Shown: positions 30,640 to 41,512, counted from the first letter of the stretch. The stretch is 60,000 bases of DNA from Prorocentrum cordatum (GCA_963575745.1 CAUYUJ010015750.1:1-60000); one strand, 5' to 3'. Made by a program: numbers and translations. The notes: generated by a model not told the origin, from the sequence alone.

Positions 30640-33010
30640 AGAACCAGATGACGATGCCAACGAAAGCAAGAATGACCCATCAGCCTGGCGAGCCGCCTTC
30701 TCGGCAGCGCTCAGGGCCTTTTGGGGTGAGCCATCTACGAAACCGATCCAGGTACGACCTCCTGGCGGCATCGAGGGCCATGGGGCCACACTCACGTGTG
30801 AGCCCTGCTTGTAGGTTAGCCGTGAAGCAACACCCGCAAGCCCCACAGATCCTGACCCCCAGGGTGTGGGGGAAAAGAGGCGCACGCGACTCGGGAGCCC
30901 ACCCCCCTGCCAAGTGCAGCTTCCGACCTGTAGCCCCCCGAGAGAAGATTGCATAACCAGCGTGCTCCGAGGGAAGACGAGGAGAGGCGAACCACTCCGG
31001 AGGGGTGCTCTTGGTGCCGCTGCTGCGGCGCGTGGTGCATTGGAGTACACATTCGATGAACGTGCGCGCAGAATTCAACAGAGCTGCGGCCGCTGGGAGA
31101 GAGAGAGGGGGGGGGGGCGGGGCGGCCACGAGCGGAGCACGGTCACCTTCGCAAGGCGCAGCAGCCCTCGCGACCTCGCGCTCAGCGGCCGCGGCCTCCC
31201 GCGCGACCCGAAGCAGGCGCCTCCCGATTCAACAGGCGCCTCCCGATTAAACAAGTGCCTCAACTGTAGCTAGACGGCCGCGGACAAACTCGGGAGCCCT
31301 ACAACGTCCTTCGGCGCCTTCGTCGAGGGCGTCAGCCACTTCATTGCCACGAATCACCCACTGTGGGAACCCCTTCTCGCAAGCTCCAAAAGCGGACCGG
31401 TGAGGTGAAACCTGCGCGACAACACTATCGCAAAGATCGCGTCTCTGCAGTGAGAGAAAAGCGCCACTCTCAGCCCACCATCCGCAAAGCTCGTTCTTGT
31501 CAACGCTTACATACATTCGTGCCTACCAACCTCGACATACATTCTCATTGTATGTGATGTACACGGCGGGTCCAACCGACCCTCGGATGGGGACCTCGAG
31601 GCAACGGAGTTCGCCTTGAGGGGCAGACCGAACCCGTCCTGGCAGCGGCCTTGCAACCATGGGCCCGATGGTCATCGCCTCCGCGTCGGTCACGACAGCG
31701 ACGCCGCGCCCCACGAGCCGTAGAGCACCGTGCTGACTGTCAGGTTCGCCAGATGCGTCTCCGAAAACAACCAGGGGGCGTCGCGCCTCCCAGCCACAGG
31801 CAGCGACCAGCATCGCTCTAAGCAGGGGCTGTAGGCGAGAGGCTGTCGGGCTCGGTGAAAGCATCGGCATCGGCGCTGGCACCGCCAAGCTAGCCACAAT
31901 GCAACATGTCCTCTGGGGTCTGCTTGCACCGCAGACACACGGGGAAGAACGAAGACCCGCGGCAAATGTCCTGGCTCGCGCCCAACACCCACCTGCGTCG
32001 ATGGCCAGCATGAGCTCGGAGCATTGATGCCCGGGTGGCCCTTCGCGCAGGCTCGCAAGGAACCGCCGCGACGATTCGTTATCAGCTCCGCGCTCGAGTC
32101 CACTGCCGCAGTGCTCGTCTGCAGCTGCTGCCAACTGTTGGTGATCCAGAGTCTGCCTCTCTGAGGTGTCAGCATACTGCGACTCGATATTCTCGTCTAG
32201 ACACATCAGATTAACTGGCTCCAAGCCGAGCTCACCTGGACGACTCCACTGCGACGGTGGTATGGGTCCCACCCTGCGTCCACCAGGTAGGTAACCCCCG
32301 CCGACGTGGGCCCGTGCACATGCCGAGCTCGCTCATTGACTCCAAACGTGCCGAAAAGTCGAACGACTGGGTCCAGCACTCTCCGAAAACTGGCGCGCAC
32401 GATGGGGCAGCCGATCCGCGTCGTCCGCAGCCGCTGAGGCAAGCAACGCTGCGGAAGTCGAACTCCCGGTTCCTGCCGATGTGCACGCAGGCCCGGCAGT
32501 GTCTTCAGGCATCGCGCGCCTTTGGCGCGCTCCTGAGACGGGCCCAAGCTGACGGCGAAGGAGTTGGCGTTGAGCCCCGAATACCCCATGCTCGCGGTGT
32601 GCATATGCCGCTGCAGCTTGCGGACTTGCAAACTCGATCTTCTTAGAAGCCGCGTGACAGTTGGACGCAAAAGCGCGTCGGCGAAGCTTCTCGTTGCACG
32701 CCCCAGCTTTCCTGATGCGCCGCCTTCTGAATGCTCGTGCCACGCGCCTTCCACCGCCAAGATCGACACCAAGATAACTGGCTTGAAGGACGGGTTGAAT
32801 TTCGAGCCCTTTCCTTCACAAAGCTCTGGACACATACTTGGCGTCTGGCATGGAGTCGCACAGGATGGCACTTTTGGCCGCGAGCTTCAGCCCAACCTTA
32901 GCCAGGCAATCCCTAATCGTGACCACCCCGCGAACCAAGGCGCTGCGCACTGCAAGCCGTGACCCGACGTGCCCTAGATTCGAACCATCTACGCCAGGCT
33001 CGTGTCGTGC
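30640..33010 (-). pseudogene. LINE-3, 5'-truncated and decayed LINE ORF2
   Basis: Minus-sense remnants run in the order expected for the 3' half of ORF2. RT thumb and following region: GLKLAAKSAILCDSMPDAK at about 32830-32905, then LQVRKLQRHMHTASMGYSG. A Cys-rich motif PCVCGA lies near 31940. RNase H: VVFGDASG at 31748-31771 and, after frameshifts, WVIRGNEVADAL at about 31318-31353. C-terminal domain: VRICGACGCCFTANL and YLDRFRRWL at about 30730-30860, matching LINE-1 HFCVCCGLTATV and LDRIRRGI. The second RNase H Asp region reads ITYNENV, so the catalytic site is damaged. LINE-1 inserted into the purine/pyrimidine tract just past its 3' end. Confidence 0.75.
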
Positions 33011-33014
33011 CGAC

Positions 33015-33115
33015 TTCGGCGTTGGTTTCTGACACCGCGGGGATCGTTCAGCCTTGAACGATCGGCCGCTTCCGAAACGCCCATTCCGTCCCGCGTCGAA
33101 CGATTCCGGGTCGCC
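33015..33115. repeat. Short dispersed repeat shared with 2699-2770
   Basis: GACACCGCG..GATCGTTCA..CCTTGAAC followed by ATTCCGTC occurs here and near 2702-2770. It contains the partial palindrome GATCGTTCAGCCTTGAACGATC. It marks the 5' edge of LINE-3. Confidence 0.5.
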
Positions 33116-33192
33116 CGCGGCACTCAAAAAAGAACGCCGCTGGCGGGGTCGCCGCCGGTCGACACGGCACGAACCTGCCGTACCCACATCCC

Positions 33193-33333
33193 GACCAGCC
33201 ACAACTGGGGGAGCCGTGGCCCTTACCGCCCTGGGGGAGCCCATCGCCTCGACGATGCCTCCAAGAGGGGCGTCGAAGTCGATGGGCCCCCCCAGGGGGG
33301 GAAGGACCACGGCTCCCCCAGCTGTGGCTGGCC
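33193..33333. repeat. Foldback with about 65-bp arms
   Basis: GACCAGCCACAACTGGGGGAGCCGTGG at the left pairs with CCACGGCTCCCCCAGCTGTGGCTGGCC at the right; the inner arms CCCATCGCCTCGACG / CGTCGAAGTCGATGGG also pair. The spacer is short (GCCTCCAAGAGG). Confidence 0.8.
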
Positions 33334-33439
33334 TGACATCCGTGGCGAATGGGCGGCACGCGCGGTGCAAAGCTTCTCAGTCATGACGTGCGGCAAGCGC
33401 CGCCCGAGCCTGACCCGCTTCCCGAGCCGGAGAGGTAGG

Positions 33440-33590
33440 CGCGGTGAGCGCGCGCCCGGCCCCCCTGGCGGCGCCTCCGGCGCCGCCCCCGGCGCGCTCT
33501 GCGCGCCAGGGAGGCGCCTCCAGCGCCGATCCGAGAAATCCGCACGGACCTCCGAGTCTTTGTGTTGATGTCACTGCTCGTTTCCCGGAA
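33440..33590. repeat. Foldback family FB3, copy d
   Basis: GGCGGCGCCTCCGGCGCCGCC core and GAGAAATCCGCACGGACCTCCGAG right arm as in the other FB3 copies. The left end is eroded. Its right end overlaps the left end of MITE-1 copy 3. Confidence 0.6.
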
Positions 33591-33775
33591 GAGCGGGGCG
33601 TCCAAGAGGGGGGGGTGCAGATCGTGACCGGCGGCACGTGCGCAGCACATGGGGGTGGGGGCCAGGGACGCAGTGGAATGAGGAGAGGCGCCATGAGATC
33701 TGGGCAAATCTCATGGCCCACGCCATGATATCCACCCCCCCACCTAGTCATCACCCCCCTCTTCGCCGCCCCCGA
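33578..33775. mobile_element. MITE-1, copy 3
   Basis: Inner ends CCAAGAGGGGGGGGTG and CATCACCCCCCTCTTCG, with GGCGCCATGAGATCTGG inside. The right outer end CCGCCCCCGA touches a likely host exon on the minus strand. Confidence 0.7.
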
Positions 33776-33964
33776 ACTTGACCAAATCGCAAACAAAACT
33801 GACCATCCAAAAGTGCATACCCACGCGGTGCGCCAAGCCGAACGTGCCACTCATGTCCACGGCCTTGGGGAAGGCTTCCTGCAAAACCAAGTTCCCCGCG
33901 ATGGCCGCGTCCCAGCTGGAACTGTCCATCGACCAGGGCTTGGTGTAGGCCTCGCGGGTGAGGG
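33776..33964 (-). CDS. Possible host exon, product unknown
   Basis: The minus strand reads TLTREAYTKPWSMDSSSW, then GNLVLQEAFPKAVDMSGTF and GLAHRVGMHFWMVSFVCDLV before running into MITE-1 copy 3. The composition is that of ordinary protein rather than repeat translation, and other frames are poor. A TGA lies in frame about 15 nt upstream of TLTREAY, so a splice acceptor or frameshift would be needed there. I do not recognise the family. No clear GT-AG boundaries. Confidence 0.4.
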
Positions 33965-34079
33965 TGCAGAGGCGTCACACAATCGGCAACAGGCCAAAGA
34001 TGCGATCGCCGCCTGCCATCTTGGGTAGCCAGCGGCCGGGCACAATCAATAACTGTGTAGGTCACAGACCGCAGTCCTC

Positions 34080-34180
34080 AACCGCGATCAGGAGAGACTC
34101 CACACCCGCATGCCCTTCGGGAGGGAGTCTCTGGATGTCCAGAGGTGTCAGCTGGTCGACTCCTCCATGTGAGCGGCCGC
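34080..34180 (-). CDS. Possible second host exon, product unknown
   Basis: Minus frame VDQLTPLDIQRLPPEGHAG followed by VESLLIAVEDCGL, about 120 bp upstream of the possible exon at 33776-33964. It reads like protein but is short, and ends at a TGA. It may belong to the same gene. Confidence 0.25.
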
Positions 34181-34374
34181 ATTACGAACCTCCTCCCTGT
34201 CAGTGGGTGCAAGAGCTTGCATGCGAGCCCACTCGCGAACATCAGCAAGATGCTGCAGGAGCTCGCCACTCTCAGAATCTGGATCGCACCACGACGAATG
34301 CTACTCGGCATTGTGCTCGCCGATCACATCACTGGGGTGAAAAATATGTGCAACCAGAACTCAGCTGATCTAGG

Positions 34375-34534
34375 GGGCAAACAAACCTACCTCGCTTTTG
34401 ACCACCCTCGCTTCCAAGAGATACCAAGCAATGCCAAACTACGGCCTGTACTGGTCAGGCCGCTTGACGAGGAGGCGCGTGGTATGACTTGGTTTTGCCT
34501 GGAAGCGAAAGCGGGGTAGGTAATTCACGCTCTG
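34375..34534. mobile_element. Nested element N2, copy B
   Basis: Same sequence as 2296-2452 from CAAACAAACCT through GGTAATTCACGCTCTG, with about 15% differences. No matching flanking duplication was found. Confidence 0.65.
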
Positions 34535-34624
34535 ACCACTGCTCCCAAGTGTTCGGCAGCGCTCGGCGGCAACATCTTGCGGGCCCCGTCGGGCACATCG
34601 GAAGCCAGACGAGCTCCGAGTCCA

Positions 34625-34768
34625 CATAAGTAGGGAGATGTTTGACAAAGAATAAAAAATACGCAGCAAATACTCCACAATGGTCAAAAAATACTCAAAG
34701 AATAGACCCCCTGAGTATTTTCTGACCACGAGACTTACAAGTAGGGACAGGCCCGACTTACAAGTAGG
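34625..34768. repeat. AT-rich MITE-10, partial copy
   Basis: AT-rich interior with ATACTC repeats, then AGGGACAGGCCCGACTT as in the right end of 4989-5143. The left inverted repeat is not conserved. Confidence 0.5.
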
Positions 34769-35049
34769 CCGACTGCCGTGACCCGTTGCCACGCTCACGA
34801 TGTTCCTGTACCCGCACGAGCACCAGCAGCACACGGGCACACCAGTTGGCGCCTTTCTCCTGCAGCGGCGCGTCACGAAGACTGGCTGCTTGCCGGGCAC
34901 GGCGCTCCTGGAAAAACGGGTCCGCAGCACGAGATACCTGACCAAGGGGCTGATCATGATGTGCCGCAATGGTGCGCTCAACACGTGTGACCCATCCTGC
35001 GGACTGTGCCGAGATGTGCCGCACATGCGGACCAGCAACACGGACTGCC

Positions 35050-35865
35050 GGCGACTCGGAGATAGCTGACGAGCGCTAATAGATTGAATGGCGTTGGGAA
35101 GATGTGAACCGAAGCGAAGCGTGATGCGTTGCATCGGAAAAGGAGGAACATGTGGCCAGATCCGCCCCCTGAGGGTGGCAGAGGCCCACATCTCTCTGAC
35201 AACGTGCTTTTTCGCGACGTGGCACCCCGAAGCCCTCAACCCCATCCCCAACCAAGACCGCGATTGTTTCTGTCGCCCAGGGCTCGAGCTGAACAGTGGC
35301 TTTCGTCTTCATGTTGTTGTTGTTGTTTTCCTTCGTTCTGCCTTCGGTCTTCCTTTGCTGCGAAACGAGATCAAAACGAAGACTGCCCACGAAATCGCAA
35401 CAACACCGTTGAGGTCGACCCCTGCTTGACCTTCCTGGGGCCCGGGCACGGCCCCTGGAGCACGGGCATGGCACAGACGTGCCCGCCGTGCAGCGCTGGT
35501 GTTGCCGGCGACGGCGGGACATTTCTGCTTACCCCTCCCCGAGCCTGTGGGCGACACTGTTGTCGTCGTCCCAAACATCCCCCCGCCCCTCTGGTTTTGG
35601 GGGGGATCGGGAGGGCGGAGGGACCAGATACCTATACCTCACCCCAAGACGGGGACGAGGGATGGGGGCGGGGAGGGAGGCGAGGCGACGGGCCGCCGCC
35701 GCGCTAGGAGAGGGGAGAAGGGGGAGCCTGTCGGCGACGTTGTTGTCGTCGTCCCAGGCGGAGGAGTCGCCGCAGCCGACGTCGTCCTCGTCCCCGTCGG
35801 GGAGGTGGAACATGGCCAGGCCGCCGCCCTCCTCGCCTGGAGGCGCTGGCGGGGACAGGGGGGGC
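35050..35865. other. Unassigned stretch
   Basis: A motif GGCGAC(A/G)(C/T)TGTTGTCGTCGTCCCA occurs twice (near 35549 and 35731). Frames are open on both strands but show no recognisable domain. Confidence 0.3.
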
Positions 35866-35866
35866 G

Positions 35867-35992
35867 GGAGGAGGAGGAGGAGGAGGAGGAGGAGGAGGAG
35901 GAGGAGGACGAGGAGGAGGAGGAGGAGGAGGAGGAGGAGATGGAGGAGGAGGAGGAGGAGGAGGAGGAGGAGGAGGAGGAGGAGGAGGAGAC
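35867..35992. repeat. (GGA)n microsatellite
   Basis: Purine triplets on the + strand with two GAC/GAT interruptions. Confidence 0.95.
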
Positions 35993-36386
35993 TGCATGCT
36001 TCGGGGGCCCGAGGGCTTTCCATCGGCGCCCCCCTTCCAGCCCAGGCGCCGAGGCAGAGACCGCTCTTTTGGGGGGTTCGGGCGGGGCTCCAGGCTTCGT
36101 GGAGTTCCTCGGGATTCGGGCCGCTTGCCCACTCGCGCCTGGCCTGCGGGGGCGAGGGGGAGATGGAGGGGGACGAGGAGGCAGGAGGAGGGGGAGGAAA
36201 CAGGATGAGGAGGAGGCAGGAGGAGGCTTGAGCGGGAGGAGGGAGGAACGGCAGAGGACGCAGAAGGCAGGAAAGACGAGAAGGGCCTCCACAGACACAA
36301 CAACCACGAGCACACGGACAACGATGACGATTCCGCTCATGCAAACTACAGCGATGCCCGTATGACTGTGCTGATCTTTGGAGTCC

Positions 36387-36468
36387 CGAAACGGTACGGT
36401 GACGGACCGTGCGGTGATCTCGAAATCCCCCAAGACCTCACCGCACGGTCCGTCACCGCACGGTTTGG
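36387..36468. repeat. Hairpin with perfect 19-bp stem
   Basis: GTGACGGACCGTGCGGTGA (36399-36417) and its exact complement (36438-36456) around a 20-nt loop; pairing continues outward to 28 of 31. The CCGTGCGGTGA word recurs inverted up to about 36585, so the whole 36387-36590 stretch is a cluster of inverted copies. Confidence 0.8.
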
Positions 36469-36629
36469 GGACCCTGGAGGCCCCTGTCGCCCGAGACGCC
36501 CTCGGAGAACGACTCGAGCCCCAAAACCGTGCGGGGACCCCGAATCCCCACCGACTCACCGCACGGTGTGGTCACCGCACCGTTTGGGGCCCCCCGATGA
36601 TCTCGTCACCTGTGAGCCTCCCGGGGGGA

Positions 36630-37400
36630 GGGGAGGCCCGCCTCAAGATCTTGGTCGGAACGCGCCCATGGGGAGCTCCGACGGACGACCGTGGTCCATC
36701 GAGGAGGAGGCGGACGAGGACGTCCATTGCCGCTTTGGCTCGGGTCGCCCTCCATCGGCCCTGACTCCAACTGGGCATGCGCGCCAGGGCGAAGGCGGCG
36801 GTTTGCGCAGGGGCGCTTGGTGATGACTACGGGAGGCTCACACTGCGCCGAGCCCTGCGCCGAGCCAGCTGCACAAGTGAAAGACAAGCATTAAGCGCGC
36901 AAGTCCGCTGCCTGCCAACCTTGCCAACCCTCTCCAGAGAGGCACGTGACGTTAGAGAGAGAGAGAGAGAGAGAGATTGTGTGTTTGTTGTGTGATGTCC
37001 TGGCCTTGCGAGGCTGTCGCAGCGTCGGACACCGAGGGTCAGTACCGAGCGCTTCTACGCGATTGCGCGCGCAAGGCGGGGTGGGCGCCTTGACACCGCA
37101 GCTGCGATGGGACCCCACGACGTTGGAAGCGGCCCTCCAGGCTCGGCATGAGCTGTGGCTGACGAGACGCTGGGATACGTCGGGCAGGCCAGAGAGTGCT
37201 CGCCCAGGTGAGCCCGCCGACGGTGGTGCCGCTGCCCGAAGCCTGGCGGCGAGGGCGACACCAGGGCGGGCGCCTGCGACCGCGAGCTGGCCGCCAGTGC
37301 GTGCTGGCCTCGTGGTGGCGGAGCTGGGCGGCTGCTTCTCCAGGACGTGACGGTGGCCAGGCCCGTCGCGGACCTCCTCGGGATGCCTACACGGGCGACC
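36630..37400. other. Unassigned stretch with a short (GA)n tract
   Basis: A (GA)12 run is at 36954-36977. A plus-strand segment near 36979-37075 (MSWPCEAVAASDTEGQYRAL) looks protein-like but is short and unsupported. Confidence 0.25.
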
Positions 37401-37401
37401 C

Positions 37402-37403
<2 letters not shown>

Positions 37404-37463
<60 letters not shown>

Positions 37464-37486
37464 ACGACGACGGCGACGACCTCGAT
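37404..37486. repeat. (GAC)n microsatellite
   Basis: GAC triplets with GGC interruptions; reads as poly-Asp or poly-Thr. Confidence 0.95.
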
Positions 37487-37795
37487 CCTCGATCCTCGAT
37501 CCTCCAGGAGGGGGGGGGAGGGCCGAAGCATGGCTCCTCGATCCTCAAGGGGGGGGGGCAAGGCCACCCCCTTGCGGGCGGAAGGGAAGGGGAGATCCGT
37601 GAATCAAGCCGCGCTCCTCGAGCCTCCAGGGGAGGGGGCGGGACGCACTCCTCGAGGGCGGAAGGGGAGGGAAACCAACAGTAATTTGTTCTTCGGACCT
37701 CGGAAGGATGGGGGTGGAGGGCGGGCCCTGCGGCGCTATGCTCTGAACCCTTTGCTTAGCGTGTCGCGGCGGCGGCCCCGGCGACGTGCTATGTC

Positions 37796-37893
37796 CTGCA
37801 AGCGGATAGCGTATCGGGACTTGGGCATGGTCAGCGCGTCGCGCCGAGGCGTGGGTCAGAACCGCGGGCGTGGCACGCTACACAAAAGTTCCT
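37796..37893. repeat. Short dispersed repeat shared with 6110-6260
   Basis: TGCAAGCGGATAGC at the left and GGGTCAGAACC..GG..GGCACGC..CAAAAGTTC at the right recur near 6113 and 6230-6265. Confidence 0.45.
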
Positions 37894-38111
37894 GACCATT
37901 GGGTGTGAAGGGCCCAAACCGTTCTTCTGCGCCGCAGAAACCCAACGTTCTCCAAGTGCAAGTGTAGACTGGGGCCGCACCATGGCTATAACAGCATGTG
38001 CTCCTGCTGCGAGTGCAAGCCTGAACGTTCGCAGCCGGAGGTAAGCAGAATGTCTCGCTCTGCTCGGGAAGCGGGGAAAGGGTAAGCATGACGGCGACAT
38101 CAGCAGCGTCA

Positions 38112-38146
38112 TGCGTGTATATATATATATATTATATATATGTGTG

Positions 38147-38178
<32 letters not shown>
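38112..38178. repeat. (TA)n microsatellite
   Basis: TA repeat with TGTG interruptions, touching the left end of foldback FB8 copy A. Confidence 0.9.
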
Positions 38179-38185
<7 letters not shown>

Positions 38186-38187
<2 letters not shown>

Positions 38188-38421
38188 GCTTCCTAGATGG
38201 GGTCCGAGTAGATGTCGGAGGATCTCGCTGCATCGCCGATACATCGGCGATGCATCGCCGATGTCCGGCGATGCATCGGCGATGCACTGACGAGGTCGGC
38301 GGTGCATCTGCGACGTCGGCGTGGAGAGAATTGGGCCCCACATCGCGCCGCATCGCCGATGCATCGGCGGTGCGGCGCGAGCCTCCGACCCCATCCACTC
38401 AGACCCCAGCTATAGGAGGCC
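38186..38421. repeat. Foldback FB8, copy A
   Basis: Ends AGGCTTCCTAGATGGGGTC and GACCCCAGCTATAGGAGGCC. The interior is packed with CATCGGCGATGCATCGCCG-type self-complementary words. Diverged relative of 55905-56154. Confidence 0.75.
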
Positions 38422-38532
38422 AAGGGCAGATCGGCCGCATGCGCAGGGGGGGAACCGAGAGGGGGCCCGCCCCCTCAGAGGGCGGCCGGGGCTCCTCAGA
38501 GGCCCCTCGCGCCTGCTGAGAATCAGGAGGGA

Positions 38533-38690
38533 ACAAAAACACACACAAACACAATTCATCGTCGATTCCCCAGAAAATATGGGAAAATATGGGAAGTGGG
38601 GGGAAGACAGAAACGCAGAAAACATAGGAAAATATAGTGAATATTTTTATGTGTGTGTATGTATTTGTGTGTCCTGGGGCCCCTTCAGAG
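38533..38690 (-). repeat. AT-rich dispersed element AT13, reverse copy
   Basis: The reverse complement matches 165-320, including CATATTTTCCCATATTTTC-like sequence and GGGGAATCGA(A/C)GAT(T/G)AATTGTG. Confidence 0.6.
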
Positions 38691-38989
38691 AAGTCTCTCC
38701 TGTGCCTCCGGGCAGGGCCGTCCCGGAAGGCCAAGGAGGCCTTCCGAGCCTTCCGGGACGACCCGCCCCGCGAGGCTGCCCCGCGGGGCTGGCCGCTGAG
38801 CACGCGTCCGCGCCGGGGCTGGGCCCAGCGCTGTGTTTCGCTCTGCTCTCGCTCTGTGGCTCGTTCCGCTCGGCCTGTCTCCCCTGTGCCTCCCTGCCAG
38901 AACGAAAAACGAGACACAGCCGAGGCCCAGCAAGACGGCGGCCAGGTCCAGCCCTGGTCCACGCCCAGTCCGGGGGGCGGGACAAGTGG

Positions 38990-39310
38990 GGAGACCACGA
39001 GGGGCCAACGCCGCTGCTCTCCGACCAGAACTTCGAGGCGAACCCCGCGGTGGCGACGAGGGCCTCCCGAGGGGGCCCAAGAAGGGGACAACGAGAAGAG
39101 GGTAACAAGATGGGAATGTGGGTATGGGTACCTGTTCGAACCCCTGCAACACGGTGGCAAACCACGACCGGAAGCCCAGACCCCACCATACTGCGGCATG
39201 CCTCGAGCCGCATCGCTCTGTGAGGGCCCCAGGGCCCGAAGCAGCCGGGCGGAAGCGCCCCGTGCGAAGCAAGCGCGGCGCCCGGATCTCAGGGTCTCAG
39301 CGGTGGCCGG
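38990..39310. repeat. Dispersed repeat FB12, copy 2
   Basis: Matches 1846-2275 on both sides of that copy's purine insert. It includes CGCGGTGGCGACGAGGGCCT and GCATGCCTCGAGCCGCATCG. Confidence 0.55.
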
Positions 39311-39319
39311 TTCTCGCAG

Positions 39320-40445
39320 CTGGGCACCGCCGCGCCTCGGTCCGCGGGCTCGCTGGGCTCCTCGGTCTGCGCGTGCGCTGCTCCTCGGGGAGGTGCCGAA
39401 AGACGCAGCCAGGGAGGGGGGGGGGGGGGGCGGGGGGGGGGGGGGGGGGGGGCGCAAACGTGGCGGGCGGCGCCCCGCTGGCGCCTTGGCGATGGGGAGG
39501 GGCCACATGCAGAGCAGGTGCGGGGAGGATCGTTATCATTTTTATTCGGCCGCGCGGGGGACCGCTTCGCACTGCTTGAGCTCGCTCGCCGGGGCAAGGA
39601 ATTCTGCACGCAGCTCGTCTCCAGAGGCGTGGTCCCCATCTCGGGTCACAAAAGCCCGCCCTCCGGCGGACGAAGAACGGGACTCCCGCGGTCGCCCCCT
39701 CCAGTCAGGGCGCCGCCCCAGGAGAAGTCGAGGGGGCACCTTTCCAGTCGAGGTCTCACGGCCCAGAGGTGCCCCATGGGCCGCTGGGGGCCCCCCGGGG
39801 CCACGTGGGGCATCGGACACTTCTGCGGGGCACCTGCCGGGGGGCCGACGTCTTCTCCGAGGTGCCCGCTGCACCCCAGGGAGCTCGGCGCGTGGAGATC
39901 CCGGCTGCCCACCAACCAGCGGGGCACCGAAGCCGCCCCTTGCCGCGCCTCGGGGGGACGGCCGGGCGGCGACAGGGGCCCCCCACCCTCTCGACCCTCG
40001 ACCCTCGACGCTCGAGGCCGGGGCGGCGGCGGGTGCCGTGGCGTGTCGCCGCCGTCGTCGTCCTCGCCGTCGTCCACGCCGAGTTCCTTTGCCGAGACCC
40101 CTGGATCCCCAGCCGACCAAACGACGTGATGCGCATGTCTGGCCCCTCCGACCCAAGCCCCAGCGGCAGCCGCCACGAGGGCCACAGGCGAGCAGAGGGG
40201 GCACTGGATGCGACTGTTCTGCGGCCCGCGCCGCGGCCCTCCCGGGCCGGCGCTCCACCATCGCACCAACCACCGAGACGTCCACGCCAAACTTACGCCG
40301 TGCTTCTGTTCTCTGCAGTGGCGAGCGAGCAGGGATGCCTCGCAGCCAGAAGGCGCCCGTCCACCCTCTGCTTGCGCTGAGCCTGGGGGGCGCATAACGA
40401 ACGATGGCGCGAAAGGAGCGATGGGGGAAGTAGGATGGGACGCAC
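39320..40445. other. Unassigned stretch with a 40-bp G run
   Basis: 39415-39452 is almost pure G, a likely quadruplex former on the + strand. The long open frames on both strands over 39.3-40.4 kb lack any motif I recognise. Confidence 0.35.
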
Positions 40446-40448
40446 AAT

Positions 40449-40676
40449 GACATACTGGTACTATAGGTCCTCCTACTCGCCATCGTTCGGACGTCCATTC
40501 CCTGTGTTTTTTTGTCGGTTTCGTGCGTGGCTTTTTCGCCAAATGGTCAAGGATGCTCCTCGATGGTCCTCGCCCAAGGAAAAATGCACACGTCCGAACG
40601 ATGCCAAGCCTATGGGGTGCGCGTCCGACCCGAACATAGAGATTACACACATTTTGTAGTATGTCGTTTCCCGAGC
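40449..40676. mobile_element. Element E6, copy 1, interrupted by MITE-5
   Basis: GACATACTGGTACTATAGGTCC at the left and GTGCGCGTCCGACCCGAACAT through CGTTTCCCGAGC at the right match the uninterrupted copy at 53793-53880. The inserted element is 40476-40608. Confidence 0.65.
40476..40608. mobile_element. MITE-5, copy 1 (133 bp)
   Basis: Terminal repeats CTCGCCATCGTTCGGACGT and ACGTCCGAACGATGCCAAG, flanked by CCTA on both sides (40472-40475, 40609-40612). The empty site is visible in E6 copy 2. The interior GCCAAATGGTCAAGGATGC is shared with 49957-50096. Confidence 0.75.
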
Positions 40677-40689
40677 TGTTGACCGAGTC

Positions 40690-41059
40690 AGACCCAGAGG
40701 AGCCAATCGCCGTCTGGCGCGTAGGCGGAATATGGCAGCAGGCTTGGCTTGCTGCTGGCAGTAATGAATTGAACTTGAGCGTGGACTGCGAAATTCGCAG
40801 CGAGATGGCGCCGGCTGTGTGCGTCGCCAGTGCAGTTCCGCACGGCGGCTTCAGAAGCGAAGCGCGGGGCGACTTTTTCGTATAAACATTCCGCCCACTC
40901 GTGCCTAGGTCGCCCCAGTGCTCTCCGCACCCTCCCACTGGCGGGTCGCAGGCTGCCAGTCTCGAAGGTCAGCGCGCCGAGCACGTCGCCGTCGTCAGCT
41001 CTGCCAACCTTCCCACGACGCTGGGATGACGTCGACAGGGGGAGGAACGACCCAACCAC
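40690..41059 (-). pseudogene. Possible LINE ORF2 C-terminal remnant
   Basis: The minus frame contains RALGRPRHEWAECLYEK. A G-R-P-x-x-x-W motif follows the RT domain in many LINEs. Nothing else supports it, so this is a weak call. Confidence 0.25.
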
Positions 41060-41282
41060 GCACGAGGGGACGGACGGTCAAGAGCGAGGAGCACGAGGAG
41101 ACTGGCCCAAGAAGTAAAACAAGCCTGCTGCCCCTCGAAGGGGGGCCGTCCCGACGCACACGGCCCAGGGCACGAGCACCCACCAGGGACCCTGTGGCAG
41201 CACACGAAGCGGGCCCACCAGCGGATCGGACGCATCGCATCGGCAAGTTTGCCGGGGTGACCGCGCATTCCTGGCCAAGGGG

Positions 41283-41512
41283 GAAGAGGACGAGGAGGAG
41301 GAGGAGGAGGAGGAGGAGGAGGGCGAGGAGGAGGAAGAGGAAGAGGATAAGGAGGAGGAGGAGGAGGAGGAGGCGGAGGAGGAGGAGGAGGAGGAGGGAG
41401 GAGGCAAGATGATGAAGAGGAGGAGGAGGAAGAGGAGGAGGAAGGAGGAGGCAAGACGAAGAGGAGGACGAGGAGGAGGAGGAGGAGGAGCAGGAAGATG
41501 AGGGAGGAGGCA
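41283..41512. repeat. (GGA)n purine tract
   Basis: About 230 bp imperfect GGA repeat on the + strand. Confidence 0.9.

Noticed and set aside
38639-40397. 586-residue plus-strand frame at 38.6-40.4 kb
   Set aside because: It crosses repeat AT13, repeat FB12 and a G run, frames on the opposite strand are equally long, and no motif is present.
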